Shown: positions 25,581 through 34,092 of the stretch, piece by piece | Layout of the letters: the number at the start of each line of letters is the position of its first letter | Numbering within the stretch: position 1 is the stretch's first letter | DNA from: Fictibacillus fluitans | GTDB lineage: Bacteria > Bacillota > Bacilli > Bacillales > Fictibacillaceae | NCBI RefSeq assembly: GCF_030418125.1 | Contig: NZ_JAUHTR010000008.1 | Coordinates: 1 to 64,000 of the forward strand | Length of the DNA: 64,000 bases | Direction of reading: 5' to 3' | The notes under the pieces: generated by a model | Told to the model about the DNA's origin: nothing | Databases searched by the model: none | Seen by the model: the letters and a program-made list of their open reading frames with translations, nothing else | Made by a program: the position numbers and the translations under genes

Positions 25581-26447
25581 ATGATTGGATTCATTGGAAT
25601 AGGTATTATGGGAAGCCGGATGGCAGCCAACCTGCTGTCCGCAGGAAACGAACTGGTCGTCTACAACCGTACGAAAGAAAAAGCCCAGGACCTGCTTGCC
25701 AATGGTGCGGTATGGGGAGAAACCCCCGCTGAAACGGCAAGGCAATCCACCGTACTTTTTACCATGCTTACAAATCCGAATGTTGTAGAAAGTGCAGCTT
25801 TAGGAGATGAGGGATTTTTGCAGCACCTTCCAAAGGGTTCCATCTGGGTGGACTGCAGCACAGTTAATCCCGGTTTTTCCAGACAAATGGCCGAGGAAGC
25901 CCGCCGATTGGATATCCGCTTTTTGGATGCTCCTGTCGCCGGATCGCTGAAGCCCGCAGAAAATGGGGAATTGGTATTCCATGCAGGCGGACAAGCTGAA
26001 GTCTTGGAAGAAGTCCGTCCGTACCTGAATGTCATGGGTAAAGCCATTCATCATCAGGGAGAGCATGGAAGCGGAACATCCATGAAGCTTGTGGTGAACC
26101 TGACACTCGCCCAGTCCATGGCCGTCTTTGCGGAAGCTCTCAATTTCGGAGAGTCCCTCGGTCTTGATAAAGAAGCTATCCTGAACACACTAATCGGAGG
26201 ACCTACTACAGGAGCGTTTATCGGCGGTAAAAAGAACAAGCTCCTAACCAACCAATATGATACCGAATTTCCTCTGGAGCATATCCAAAAAGACTTAAAT
26301 CTCATTGCAGGTGAAGCCTATCAGAACGGAAGCTCCCTTCCCATTGCGAATGTAACGAAAGAGATGTATAGTTTGGCAAATCAATACGGACTGGGAAAAG
26401 AAGACTTCTCAGCCATTTATGAGTTTTTGCGTACACCGCATAAATAG
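25581..26447 (+). CDS. 3-hydroxyisobutyrate dehydrogenase-family oxidoreductase
   Basis: A 288-residue beta-hydroxyacid dehydrogenase. The N-terminal Rossmann motif GFIGIGIMGSRMAANLL and the substrate-binding DAPVAGSLKPAENGEL are present, as is the catalytic lysine region GSGTSMKLVVNLTLAQSM. The C-terminal helical domain includes FPLEHIQKDLNL. It reduces or oxidises a short-chain 3-hydroxy acid with NAD(P); YkwC-like proteins are similar. AAGGAGGG precedes the ATG. A single gene closed by a bidirectional terminator. Confidence 0.85.
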   Translation: MIGFIGIGIMGSRMAANLLSAGNELVVYNRTKEKAQDLLANGAVWGETPAETARQSTVLFTMLTNPNVVESAALGDEGFLQHLPKGSIWVDCSTVNPGFSRQMAEEARRLDIRFLDAPVAGSLKPAENGELVFHAGGQAEVLEEVRPYLNVMGKAIHHQGEHGSGTSMKLVVNLTLAQSMAVFAEALNFGESLGLDKEAILNTLIGGPTTGAFIGGKKNKLLTNQYDTEFPLEHIQKDLNLIAGEAYQNGSSLPIANVTKEMYSLANQYGLGKEDFSAIYEFLRTPHK

Positions 26448-26448
26448 G

Positions 26449-26484
26449 AAAAAGCACCGAATTCTTCTGGATCGGTGCTTTTTT
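26449..26484. terminator. Bidirectional terminator between the dehydrogenase gene and alaT
   Basis: AAAAAGCACCGA and TCGGTGCTTTTTT form the stem around an 11-base loop. Confidence 0.88.
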
Positions 26485-26491
26485 ATGGCGT

Positions 26492-27673
26492 TTACGCTGT
26501 TTCCCTGTTTTCAATAAACCGCTTGATCCGTTTCATCGCTTCTTCAAGCTTGGCGATGGAAGTGGCGTAGGAACAGCGGATATGCCCTTCTCCACTTTCA
26601 CCAAACACACTTCCGGGCACAACGGCCACTTGTTCTTTCATTAGCAGCTGCTCCGCAAATTCTTCCGAGGAAAGCCCTGTGTTTTTAATAGAAGGAAATA
26701 CATAAAAGGCGCCGCCCGGCGTATGGCATGAGAGGCCCATCTCTTCAAGGGCGTGAGTTACAAGGCTTCTGCGCTGACGGTAGCTCTCCTTCATCCTGAT
26801 TACATCTTTTTGTCCGTTGACCAATGCATCCAGTGCAGCATGCTGAGCCATCGTTGGGGCGCACATCATCGTATACTGATGAATCTTAAGCATCGCCTGC
26901 AGGACATCCTTTGGTCCGCATGCAAATCCAAGCCGCCAGCCGGTCATCGCAAACGCTTTTGAAAATCCGGAGATTAAGATGGTGCGCTCCTTCATTTTCC
27001 CTACAGAAGGAAAACTCGTATACGGCTCGTCATACGTCAGCTCCGCATAAATTTCATCAGAAATAACGAGCAAATCATGCTTTTCCACCACTTCGGCAAT
27101 CTTTTGCAAATCGGTCTTTGACAGCACAGTGCCGGTTGGATTATTTGGGCTGCATAATAAAATAGCCTTGGTTTTTTCCGTTACGGCTTCTTCAATGTGT
27201 TCAGGCTGAAGCTTAAAATCATTTTCGCTGTATGTTTGCACCTGCACAGGCACTCCGCCAGCCAGTGTTACGGTCGGAGCATAGGAGACAAAACTCGGTT
27301 CCACAACAATAACCTCTTCACCAGGATTGACTACTGCACGCAGTGCAATATCAATCGCCTGCGAAGCCCCTACTGTGACAACCATTTCATTTTCCGCACT
27401 GTAGGTGACGCCAAATCGCCGCCTCATGTAGCGGGAAATTTCTTTTCGCAGTTCAAGCAACCCGGCGTTGGCAGTATACGCGGTATACCCCTGCTCCAGC
27501 GAATGATAGCTTGCTTCAATTACATTCCAGGGCGTAACGAAATCCGGTTCACCTACACCAAGCGAAATGACATTTTCCATGGAAGATGCCAAATCGAAAA
27601 AGCGGCGAATTCCCGATGGCTGTATGGATTGGACTGAATCAGACAAATACTTGGAGCGCTGTTCTGTAATCAT
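26492..27673 (-). CDS. alaT: PLP-dependent aminotransferase, AlaT-like (alanine transaminase)
   Basis: A 393-residue class I aminotransferase. The PLP lysine lies in ISGFSKAFAMTGWRLGF. The cofactor- and substrate-binding motifs GVGEPDF, CSPNNPTGTV, ISDEIYAELTYD and IRCSYATS are in place. Its position directly behind a YugG/AlaR-type regulator mirrors B. subtilis alaR-alaT (yugGH), where AlaT transfers the amino group of glutamate to pyruvate. Other aspartate/aromatic specificities are possible from sequence alone. The start codon overlaps the alaR stop as ATGA, so translation is coupled. Confidence 0.87.
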   Translation of the reverse strand: MITEQRSKYLSDSVQSIQPSGIRRFFDLASSMENVISLGVGEPDFVTPWNVIEASYHSLEQGYTAYTANAGLLELRKEISRYMRRRFGVTYSAENEMVVTVGASQAIDIALRAVVNPGEEVIVVEPSFVSYAPTVTLAGGVPVQVQTYSENDFKLQPEHIEEAVTEKTKAILLCSPNNPTGTVLSKTDLQKIAEVVEKHDLLVISDEIYAELTYDEPYTSFPSVGKMKERTILISGFSKAFAMTGWRLGFACGPKDVLQAMLKIHQYTMMCAPTMAQHAALDALVNGQKDVIRMKESYRQRRSLVTHALEEMGLSCHTPGGAFYVFPSIKNTGLSSEEFAEQLLMKEQVAVVPGSVFGESGEGHIRCSYATSIAKLEEAMKRIKRFIENRETA

Positions 27674-28164
27674 GGGGACACCACAATTCGTTTATCTTCT
27701 TCATTTTCACTGAAGACAAGACCATCATGCTTGTACTTTTTCAAGATGAAATGAGTCGTCGTCGAAATAACAGAATCAATAGTAGACAATTTCTCAGAGA
27801 CAAACCTTCCTACCTCTGCCATGTTCTTTCCTTCAATGGAAACCGAAAGATCATATACACCAGACATGAGATAGACCGCTTTTACTTCAGGAAAACGGTA
27901 GATCCTCTCCGCTACCTTATCGAATCCTACACCCCGCTTCGGCGTAACTTTAACATCAATCATGGCCGTTACCGCACCTTCATCGGTACCCTTCGTCCAG
28001 TTGATAATGGCGGAATATCCAAGAATCACTTTTTCCTTTTCAAGCTTTTCGATCATTTGTTCCGTTTCATCCTCTGAAATTCCCATTAATCTTGCAATGG
28101 TTGAATTTTCAAGGCGTCCGTTTTTTTCGATGAGCTGCAGCAATTCCCGTTCCTTCGAATCCAT
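27670..28164 (-). CDS. alaR: Lrp/AsnC-family regulator AlaR
   Basis: A 164-residue regulator. The helix-turn-helix (ERELLQLIEKNGRLENSTIARLMGISEDETEQMIEKLEKEKVI) is followed by a RAM domain with the conserved MIDVKVTPKRGVGFDKVAERIYRFPEVKAVYLMSGVYDLSVSIEG. This matches B. subtilis YugG/AlaR closely. It likely senses alanine and controls alaRT. The ATG at 28164 has AAAGAGAG eight bases upstream, better than the GTG at 28173. A near-palindrome over the promoter region (28184-28207) suggests autoregulation. Confidence 0.87.
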   Translation of the reverse strand: MDSKERELLQLIEKNGRLENSTIARLMGISEDETEQMIEKLEKEKVILGYSAIINWTKGTDEGAVTAMIDVKVTPKRGVGFDKVAERIYRFPEVKAVYLMSGVYDLSVSIEGKNMAEVGRFVSEKLSTIDSVISTTTHFILKKYKHDGLVFSENEEDKRIVVSP

Positions 28165-28183
28165 TTCTATCACTCTCTTTGCA

Positions 28184-28207
28184 GTATAATATGTTGAACA
28201 TTATAAC
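28184..28207 (-). promoter_or_regulatory. Candidate AlaR operator overlapping the alaRT promoter
   Basis: GTATAATATGTT-GAACATTATAAC is a nearly perfect inverted repeat, with one extra base in one arm. It includes TATAAT-like hexamers and sits 20-43 bases before the alaR start, a usual place for an Lrp-type autoregulatory site. Confidence 0.45.
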
Positions 28208-28532
28208 AAATCCTGAGCTTCCCGCCATCGGTATTCTTTAACTTTCATGTATTTTTACCTATTGTTTTTTTATTTCCGTCCAAAATTAAAAAACTTTGTT
28301 TAACCCCCATAAATTATTTCACCTAAATATTATCAACACTAGTAAAATTATTATGGAATTGACTGCGTTTTCACCGGGAAAACCGTTAAAAATCAAGAAA
28401 ATAGACTCATAAAAATACCAAAAACATTAAATAAGCACCATCAATTCTGATATAGGTCCTTTAGACTAACTAAGTCGACTTCGCTTTCGTAGTATATCGA
28501 TTAGTCTAAATATGAAAAGGGACGTGTTAGAT
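28208..28532. other. AT-rich divergent region upstream of the GH3 gene
   Basis: About 325 bases with no gene. It must carry the promoter of the glycosidase cluster; I do not see a convincing -35/-10 pair. It contains a short GTTTTC...GAAAAC repeat (about 28368-28384) and the perfect 10-base inverted repeat TTTAGACTAA (28460-28469)/TTAGTCTAAA (28501-28510). The latter spans the region directly before the start codon. Confidence 0.4.
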
Positions 28533-31184
28533 TTGAGAACAAACAAAAAGCCAGTTATCCGTCTGGCAGCACTCGTGATGGGTCTATCCATCATTGCGAC
28601 CCCGCTGAAATCTGTTTCAGCGGAAGAAACTTCCATTCAGCCATGGATGAATGCCAGCCAGCCGGCAGAAAAGCGGACAGATGAACTGCTTCATGCGATG
28701 ACGTTGGAAGATAAGGTATCCTTTATCACAGGAAACCTCAACAATTATTACGGATTCTATAATTCAGGACTTGACCGTTTAAATATTCCAGCCCTGACAA
28801 TGGCAGATGGACCAGCAGGCGTCAGGATCGCCAATCCAGATGTTCAGGACAAGAAGTCAACCGCACTTCCTGCACCAATTGCCCTCGCTTCAACTTGGGA
28901 TAAAACGACGGCGAAAGCGTATGGCGATCTCATTGGAAACGAAGCGTTTAATACCACTCACAACGTATCTCTCGGGCCTGGTCTGGATATTGCACGTGTT
29001 CCATGGGGAGAGCGCAACTTCGAATCATTGGGTGAAGACCCGCTACTTCAATCCCAAATGGGTGTTCCATTCGTTCAAGGCATTCAAAGTTATCCGGTGC
29101 TTGCCACAGCAAAACACTGGCTATTAAATAATCAGGAAACAAAACGTTTCACGATTGATTCCATTGCAAGCGAACGTGCCATCCAGGAAGTATATGCACG
29201 TCCTTTTGCAGAAACGATGGATAAAGCAGATCTTGCATCTGTGATGTGTTCATTCAATAAGGTAAATGGTGACTATGCATGCGAAAATGATACTCTGCTC
29301 AATGATATTCTTAAAAAACAGCTTGGATTTAAAGGGTTCGTAATGAGTGACTATGGCGCTAACCCAAGTACAGCTAAATCTGCAAACGCTGGACTTGACC
29401 TTGAAACACCTGGTGAACCTAACGCCAAATGGGGAGATAAACTCCTGACTGCAGTTAAAAACGGAGAAGTCAGCCAAGAACGAATTGATGATATGGCCCG
29501 GCGCATTCTGACTCAAATGTTTGATAAAGGTCTCTTTGACCGTCTGGCACAAAATAACCAGATCCCAGCACAAGCTCACGGAAAAACAGCACGTGAAATT
29601 GCCGAAGAGTCCATGGTGCTTCTCAAAAACAACAAAAAAACCTTGCCGCTAAGCAATAAGAAACAGCAATCAATTGCTGTAATCGGGCCGGATGCAGATA
29701 ACGCATCAGCAGCGGGTGGCGGAAGTTCGTTAGTCAGCCCAACGTATACCGTAAGCCCGCTTGAAGGTATTAAAAACCGGGCAGGCAAAAATTCCAAAGT
29801 AACTTATGAACCTGGAACTGACCCAATTACTGCTGGCGGTATTCTTCCTGGGCCTGCAGCTGTTCCTTCATCTGTTTTAACACCACAACAAGAAGAGAAC
29901 AGCAATGGATTAACTGCAGAATACTTCAATAACACAAATTTTGAAGGAAAGCCTGTTCTCACCCGTACAGACGGACAAGTCAACATGAACTTAGGTTTCT
30001 ATAACTATGAAGGATTTAATGCTTCTTCCCCTAAGGTGGAGCAAGTTCCAAGAGATCTGAATAAAAAGATGTCTGCCCGCTGGACAGGACATATCAGCGC
30101 GCCAAAAACCGGTGAATACAAACTGTCCCTCACAGGAAAAGGTGAAGGGAAATTATATGTTGATAACAAGCTTATGATCGATTATAACGATACAGAGCTT
30201 GGAACAAAAACAGCGAGCATTCAACTGGCAAAAGGTGAAAAGCATGAAGTAAAAGTGGAATACAGTACAGGTGAGCCTGATCCAAGCATCCGCGATTTCG
30301 GTGCCATGTTCCGTTTTGGATGGGAAGCTCCGTCTGATGCCATTGATGCCAAAATGCAAAAAGCGATCGACCTGGCAAAGAAATCTAAAGTAGCTGTAGT
30401 TGTAACAAGAACATACGACAGTGAAGGCTACGTGGAGCGTTCCGATATGGAGCTTCCAAATGATCAATCAAAACTGATCCGTGAGGTTTCAAAAGTAAAT
30501 CCAAATACAATCGTTGTGAACATGAGCGGCCGTGCCGTTAAAATGACACAATGGAAAGACAGTGTACCGGCAATTGTTCAAGCGTGGTTCGGTGGACAGG
30601 AACAAGGAAACGCCGTTGCCAATGTACTATTTGGGGACGTTAATCCGTCAGGTAAACTGCCAGTCACTTTCCCTGTAGATGAAAAATCCACACCGATTTC
30701 TGACAGCAAACAGTTCCCTGGTCAAAACGGTACTTCCGAATACAATGATGATGTATTTGTAGGTTACAAAGGATACGAAAAATCCGGGCTCAAAGTGGCT
30801 TATCCGTTTGGACATGGATTATCGTACACGAGCTTTAAATACAGCAACCTTCACACCAATACGTCTCATCATAACAAAAAGGTTACCGTTCAGCTTAACC
30901 TTCGAAACACTGGCCATAAAAAAGGAGAAGAAGTTGTCCAGGTGTATACCGGAAAACTTCCGACCAACAAAGTGGATACTCCAGCGAAGCAGCTTGCCGG
31001 ATTTGCAAAGATTGAACTCAAACCAGGCAAACAACAACGCGTATCCGTAGATTTGGATCCAAAAGCATTATCCTACTGGGATGAAGAATCAAATAAATGG
31101 GTCATGCCTTCTGGAAATGTGCCTGTTTATGTAGGATCTTCCTCACAAGACATGAAGCTTAAAGGCAGTGTCAACATTAAATAA
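28533..31184 (+). CDS. Secreted GH3 glycosidase with PA14 domain (beta-glucosidase type)
   Basis: An 883-residue exported GH3 enzyme. The signal peptide (RTNKKPVIRLAALVMGLSIIATPLKSVSA) is followed by the (alpha/beta)8 domain, with KHW (substrate binding) and the nucleophile at about D273 in GFVMSDYGA. The alpha/beta sandwich follows, with an inserted PA14 domain at about residues 445-600 (GLTAEYFNN...YVDNKLMIDY), and then the C-terminal fibronectin-like domain. PA14 insertion is typical of GH3 enzymes acting on laminari-, gentio- or sophoro-oligosaccharides. The frame opens at an ATG at 28512 with no ribosome binding site. The TTG at 28533, behind AAAAGGGA, gives a clean signal peptide. First gene of a likely unit with GH30 and the AraC regulator. 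Confidence 0.88.
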   Translation: MRTNKKPVIRLAALVMGLSIIATPLKSVSAEETSIQPWMNASQPAEKRTDELLHAMTLEDKVSFITGNLNNYYGFYNSGLDRLNIPALTMADGPAGVRIANPDVQDKKSTALPAPIALASTWDKTTAKAYGDLIGNEAFNTTHNVSLGPGLDIARVPWGERNFESLGEDPLLQSQMGVPFVQGIQSYPVLATAKHWLLNNQETKRFTIDSIASERAIQEVYARPFAETMDKADLASVMCSFNKVNGDYACENDTLLNDILKKQLGFKGFVMSDYGANPSTAKSANAGLDLETPGEPNAKWGDKLLTAVKNGEVSQERIDDMARRILTQMFDKGLFDRLAQNNQIPAQAHGKTAREIAEESMVLLKNNKKTLPLSNKKQQSIAVIGPDADNASAAGGGSSLVSPTYTVSPLEGIKNRAGKNSKVTYEPGTDPITAGGILPGPAAVPSSVLTPQQEENSNGLTAEYFNNTNFEGKPVLTRTDGQVNMNLGFYNYEGFNASSPKVEQVPRDLNKKMSARWTGHISAPKTGEYKLSLTGKGEGKLYVDNKLMIDYNDTELGTKTASIQLAKGEKHEVKVEYSTGEPDPSIRDFGAMFRFGWEAPSDAIDAKMQKAIDLAKKSKVAVVVTRTYDSEGYVERSDMELPNDQSKLIREVSKVNPNTIVVNMSGRAVKMTQWKDSVPAIVQAWFGGQEQGNAVANVLFGDVNPSGKLPVTFPVDEKSTPISDSKQFPGQNGTSEYNDDVFVGYKGYEKSGLKVAYPFGHGLSYTSFKYSNLHTNTSHHNKKVTVQLNLRNTGHKKGEEVVQVYTGKLPTNKVDTPAKQLAGFAKIELKPGKQQRVSVDLDPKALSYWDEESNKWVMPSGNVPVYVGSSSQDMKLKGSVNIK

Positions 31185-31190
31185 TCATGC

Positions 31191-31222
31191 GAAAAGCCGG
31201 TGCAGCTGCTCCGGCTTTTCTT
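31191..31222 (+). terminator. Strong stem-loop between the GH3 and GH30 genes
   Basis: GAAAAGCCGG and CCGGCTTTTC form a perfect 10-base stem followed by TTT. The short T-run suggests partial termination or 3'-end protection, so GH30 may receive less transcript than GH3. Confidence 0.7.
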
Positions 31223-31248
31223 TATAAATACAGGGAAAGGTGGTTACT

Positions 31249-32706
31249 ATGCGTCTGTATACAAAAAAGCTGATGGCTCTCTTTTTCTTTATCCTTATTC
31301 TATTACTGGTCCCCACCCGTTCTTCTACGGAAGATACCGAAGTCAGGATCTGGCTGACCACTCCAGACCAGAAGCACCTGCTAACGCCGCAGCATCATAA
31401 GTTTTTCTCCAATCGGCAAAACGGCACAAACCCGGTCATTGCTGTTGATGAAAAAAAGGAATACCAAGAGATGGATGGTTTTGGTGCAGCTGCCACAGGC
31501 TCATCGGCCTATTTAATCAATCAGAAGATGACAGCGGACCAGCGGGAAAACCTCCTTACCGACGTCTTTACCAGCCAGGGAATTCATATGAGTTATGTCC
31601 GCCATACAATAGGTGCCTCCGATTTCTCTGTCGATCAAAATGGAAATCCAAGCAGCTATACGTACGATGACATCGATAGCGGTACAGACTATAACCTGCG
31701 TGCCTTTTCTGTGGCGAAAGATCAGGACGTCATGAAGCTCCTTAAAGCCATCAAAAAGAAAAACAAAGAAGTAGGTATACTGGGGACGCCCTGGACCGCC
31801 CCTGCGTGGATGAAATACGATACTCCTACAACAAATGGCTGGTATTTGGATTACACTGACAAGAAAGTGTATCAGGCTTATGCCAACTATTTTGTGAAGT
31901 ATATTAAAGCCTATAAAAAAGCCGGCATACCCGTTAATGCAATAACGGTTCAAAACGAACCGGGTTTCACTTCTCCCTCCTACCCCAGCATGAGCATGGG
32001 GGCAGAAGAACAAGCGATGTTTATCAGGGATTACCTGGGACCAGCTTTTGCTAAACATGAAATTTCCACCAAAATTATTGCTTATGACCATAATTGGAAG
32101 AACGGTCTTTCTTATGCTTCTGAAATTTTGAAAGATCATGAAGCAAGCACTTATACAGATGGAACAGCGTTTCATTGCTACAACGGTACTCCTCAAGCGA
32201 TGTCAGATGTTCAACAAGCCTTTCCTGAAAAAAATATTTACTTCACGGAATGCAGCGGCGGAAAGTGGAGTACGGACTTTGGAGAAAACTTAAGCTGGTA
32301 TATGTCCAATGTCATCATCGGTGCACCCCGAAACTGGGCAAAAACGGTACTGCTTTGGAACTTGGCTTTGGATCCAAATAGCGCGCCATTTAACGGAGGA
32401 TGTGATAACTGCCGTGGCATGCTGACCATTGATCCGGACAGCGGAAGATATACCAAAAACACAGAGTACTACGCGGTGGGTCATATAAGTAAATTTGTAA
32501 GGCCTGGAGCGGTGAGAATCGGGTCAACTGAAGATAAGGAAATAGAAACTGTTGCCTTTAAAAATCCGGATCATTCAATCGTGCTGGTTGCTGCTAACAC
32601 GGGACATGAGCCTCGTTTTTTTACAGTCAAACAGGATTCGAAGACTTTTCAATATAAGCTCATGGGCAAATCAGCAGTCACATTCACATGGAAGCCCGGA
32701 CTGTAA
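31249..32706 (+). CDS. Secreted GH30 family glycosidase (beta-1,6-glucanase/glucosylceramidase type)
   Basis: A 485-residue exported GH30 enzyme with a signal peptide (LYTKKLMALFFFILILLLVPTRSS). The acid/base glutamate is at about E237 in VQNEPGF and the nucleophile at about E334 in YFTECSGGKW. The (beta/alpha)8 barrel is followed by the short beta domain (VALVAANTG-like end). MDGFGAAATGSSAYLI at the N-terminus matches GH30 subfamilies 1 and 3. A likely substrate is beta-1,6-glucan or a related fungal or plant glucan, with the GH3 enzyme next door finishing the products; that is inference. The start ATG at 31249 has AAAGGTGG upstream. Confidence 0.87.
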   Translation: MRLYTKKLMALFFFILILLLVPTRSSTEDTEVRIWLTTPDQKHLLTPQHHKFFSNRQNGTNPVIAVDEKKEYQEMDGFGAAATGSSAYLINQKMTADQRENLLTDVFTSQGIHMSYVRHTIGASDFSVDQNGNPSSYTYDDIDSGTDYNLRAFSVAKDQDVMKLLKAIKKKNKEVGILGTPWTAPAWMKYDTPTTNGWYLDYTDKKVYQAYANYFVKYIKAYKKAGIPVNAITVQNEPGFTSPSYPSMSMGAEEQAMFIRDYLGPAFAKHEISTKIIAYDHNWKNGLSYASEILKDHEASTYTDGTAFHCYNGTPQAMSDVQQAFPEKNIYFTECSGGKWSTDFGENLSWYMSNVIIGAPRNWAKTVLLWNLALDPNSAPFNGGCDNCRGMLTIDPDSGRYTKNTEYYAVGHISKFVRPGAVRIGSTEDKEIETVAFKNPDHSIVLVAANTGHEPRFFTVKQDSKTFQYKLMGKSAVTFTWKPGL

Positions 32707-32778
32707 AACAACATCCAATTTCCCCCAAACCTCTCAAAAGGTTTTATTTACAAAGAAATCGTGTTACGATGCAAAGGC

Positions 32779-32795
32779 TCTTCGGTTATCGAAGA
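32779..32795 (+). promoter_or_regulatory. Small perfect hairpin just before the ribosome binding site of the AraC gene
   Basis: TCTTCG-GTTAT-CGAAGA, directly followed by ACCCTTGGAGG. It would lie in the 5' leader and end five bases before the TTGGAGG site. Confidence 0.35.
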
Positions 32796-32814
32796 ACCCT
32801 TGGAGGTTTTTATT

Positions 32815-34050
32815 ATGAATGATTTAAAACAAATCGAAGAATATTGCAGTCTGCTGACAGAAACCTTTAACATTCCCTTTTACTATGTGAATCATGGGGG
32901 AGAACTTCAATTCGAGACAGCATCACATACTGGCATTAATCCTTTATATTCTTCTAAACAAACGATGCTAAAGCAACTTATGGAACTGGAAAATCCCAGT
33001 ATTCTCCCTTTATATACAATTACTCCTTATTATGAAAACTTTTTCTCATTGCCTGTTTGTAAAAATAAAAAGCTGGCAGGAACCCTGATTGCCGGCCCCA
33101 CGATCGATCATCCCTTGAAGGAAGAAACTCTGATCGGTTTGATAAATGACCTGCCATTGGCTGGTGATAAAAGGCTGCTGTCTGATTATTACCAGTCCAT
33201 TCCTGTAATCAGTGAGTGGAATAAGATTCATATCAGCAAGCTCCTGTACCATATGCTCTATAAAGTAAAACTCGATACTAAGGATATTCTTCATAACAAC
33301 CGGTTGATGAAGGATAATTCCCTGCCACGTGCCGAGATTGCCATGACTGTGTCAAAGAGGCGCCAGAATAACACCTTTCACACAAGTCCTCTTATTGAAA
33401 AGAAAGTCTTTCAATATATTAAGGAAGGGCGCAAGGAAGACCTTATTGAAGTAAGGAAAAAATATTTCAAAAAAGAGGGAATGGGTGTTCTTTCCAGAAC
33501 CAGCCATATAAGAAGCCAGAAAAACTTAGCGATTGTAGGGATTACCCTGGCCACCCGCTATGCGGTTGATGGAGGCCTTTATCCTGAAATCGCCTATACT
33601 CTCAGTGATAAGTATATACAAAATATAGAAGAGCTGACGGATGTGAATGAAGTTTGGACTCTGGTTGATCAGGCTCATTATAGCTTTGCCGACCGTGTAG
33701 ATCAGCTTAAGCGGCAAACGTATTCTAAACCAGTTATCACCTGCCAGAATTATATTTTTTCTCATATATACGACGAATTGAAAGTGGCAGAGCTTGCTAA
33801 CATGCTCAAGCTGCATCCAAACTATTTATCATTGTTATTTAAAAAAGAAACAGGTATGTCCATCACCAGCTATATCCAGAAAGCAAAGGTGGATGAAGCC
33901 AAAAACCTGCTCACTTTTTCTCATTATTCAGTGTCAGAAATTTATACCCTACTCAACTTCCATGATCAAAGCTATTTCACAAAAGTCTTTAAGAAACTAA
34001 CTGGCGAAACACCCAGCCAGTTTCGCAATCAAAAAAAGTCATCCTTTTAA
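32815..34050 (+). CDS. AraC-family transcriptional regulator
   Basis: A 411-residue regulator. The C-terminal AraC/XylS domain (about residues 315-411) has two helix-turn-helix units: DELKVAELANMLKLHPNYLSLLFKKETGMSITSYI and the signature YSVSEIYTLLNFHDQSYFTKVFKKLTGETPSQFR. The N-terminal 200 residues form a sensory region without obvious family membership; it resembles the soluble regulatory half of YesN-like proteins, without a receiver domain. The ATG at 32815 follows TTGGAGG; the frame opens 54 bases earlier without such a site. Being immediately downstream of GH3 and GH30 and on the same strand, it probably activates them. Confidence 0.85.
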   Translation: MNDLKQIEEYCSLLTETFNIPFYYVNHGGELQFETASHTGINPLYSSKQTMLKQLMELENPSILPLYTITPYYENFFSLPVCKNKKLAGTLIAGPTIDHPLKEETLIGLINDLPLAGDKRLLSDYYQSIPVISEWNKIHISKLLYHMLYKVKLDTKDILHNNRLMKDNSLPRAEIAMTVSKRRQNNTFHTSPLIEKKVFQYIKEGRKEDLIEVRKKYFKKEGMGVLSRTSHIRSQKNLAIVGITLATRYAVDGGLYPEIAYTLSDKYIQNIEELTDVNEVWTLVDQAHYSFADRVDQLKRQTYSKPVITCQNYIFSHIYDELKVAELANMLKLHPNYLSLLFKKETGMSITSYIQKAKVDEAKNLLTFSHYSVSEIYTLLNFHDQSYFTKVFKKLTGETPSQFRNQKKSSF

Positions 34051-34054
34051 TACA

Positions 34055-34088
34055 AAAACCGCCTTCAATGAGTATTGAAGGCGGTTTT
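34055..34088. terminator. Bidirectional terminator
   Basis: AAAACCGCCTTCAAT and ATTGAAGGCGGTTTT with a 4-base loop, between the convergent AraC and gntP-like genes. Confidence 0.92.
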
Positions 34089-34092
34089 AAAT

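Noticed and set aside
31513-32196. 227-residue minus-strand frame inside the GH30 gene
   Set aside because: Antisense shadow with no start signals; the GH30 catalytic motifs are on the plus strand.
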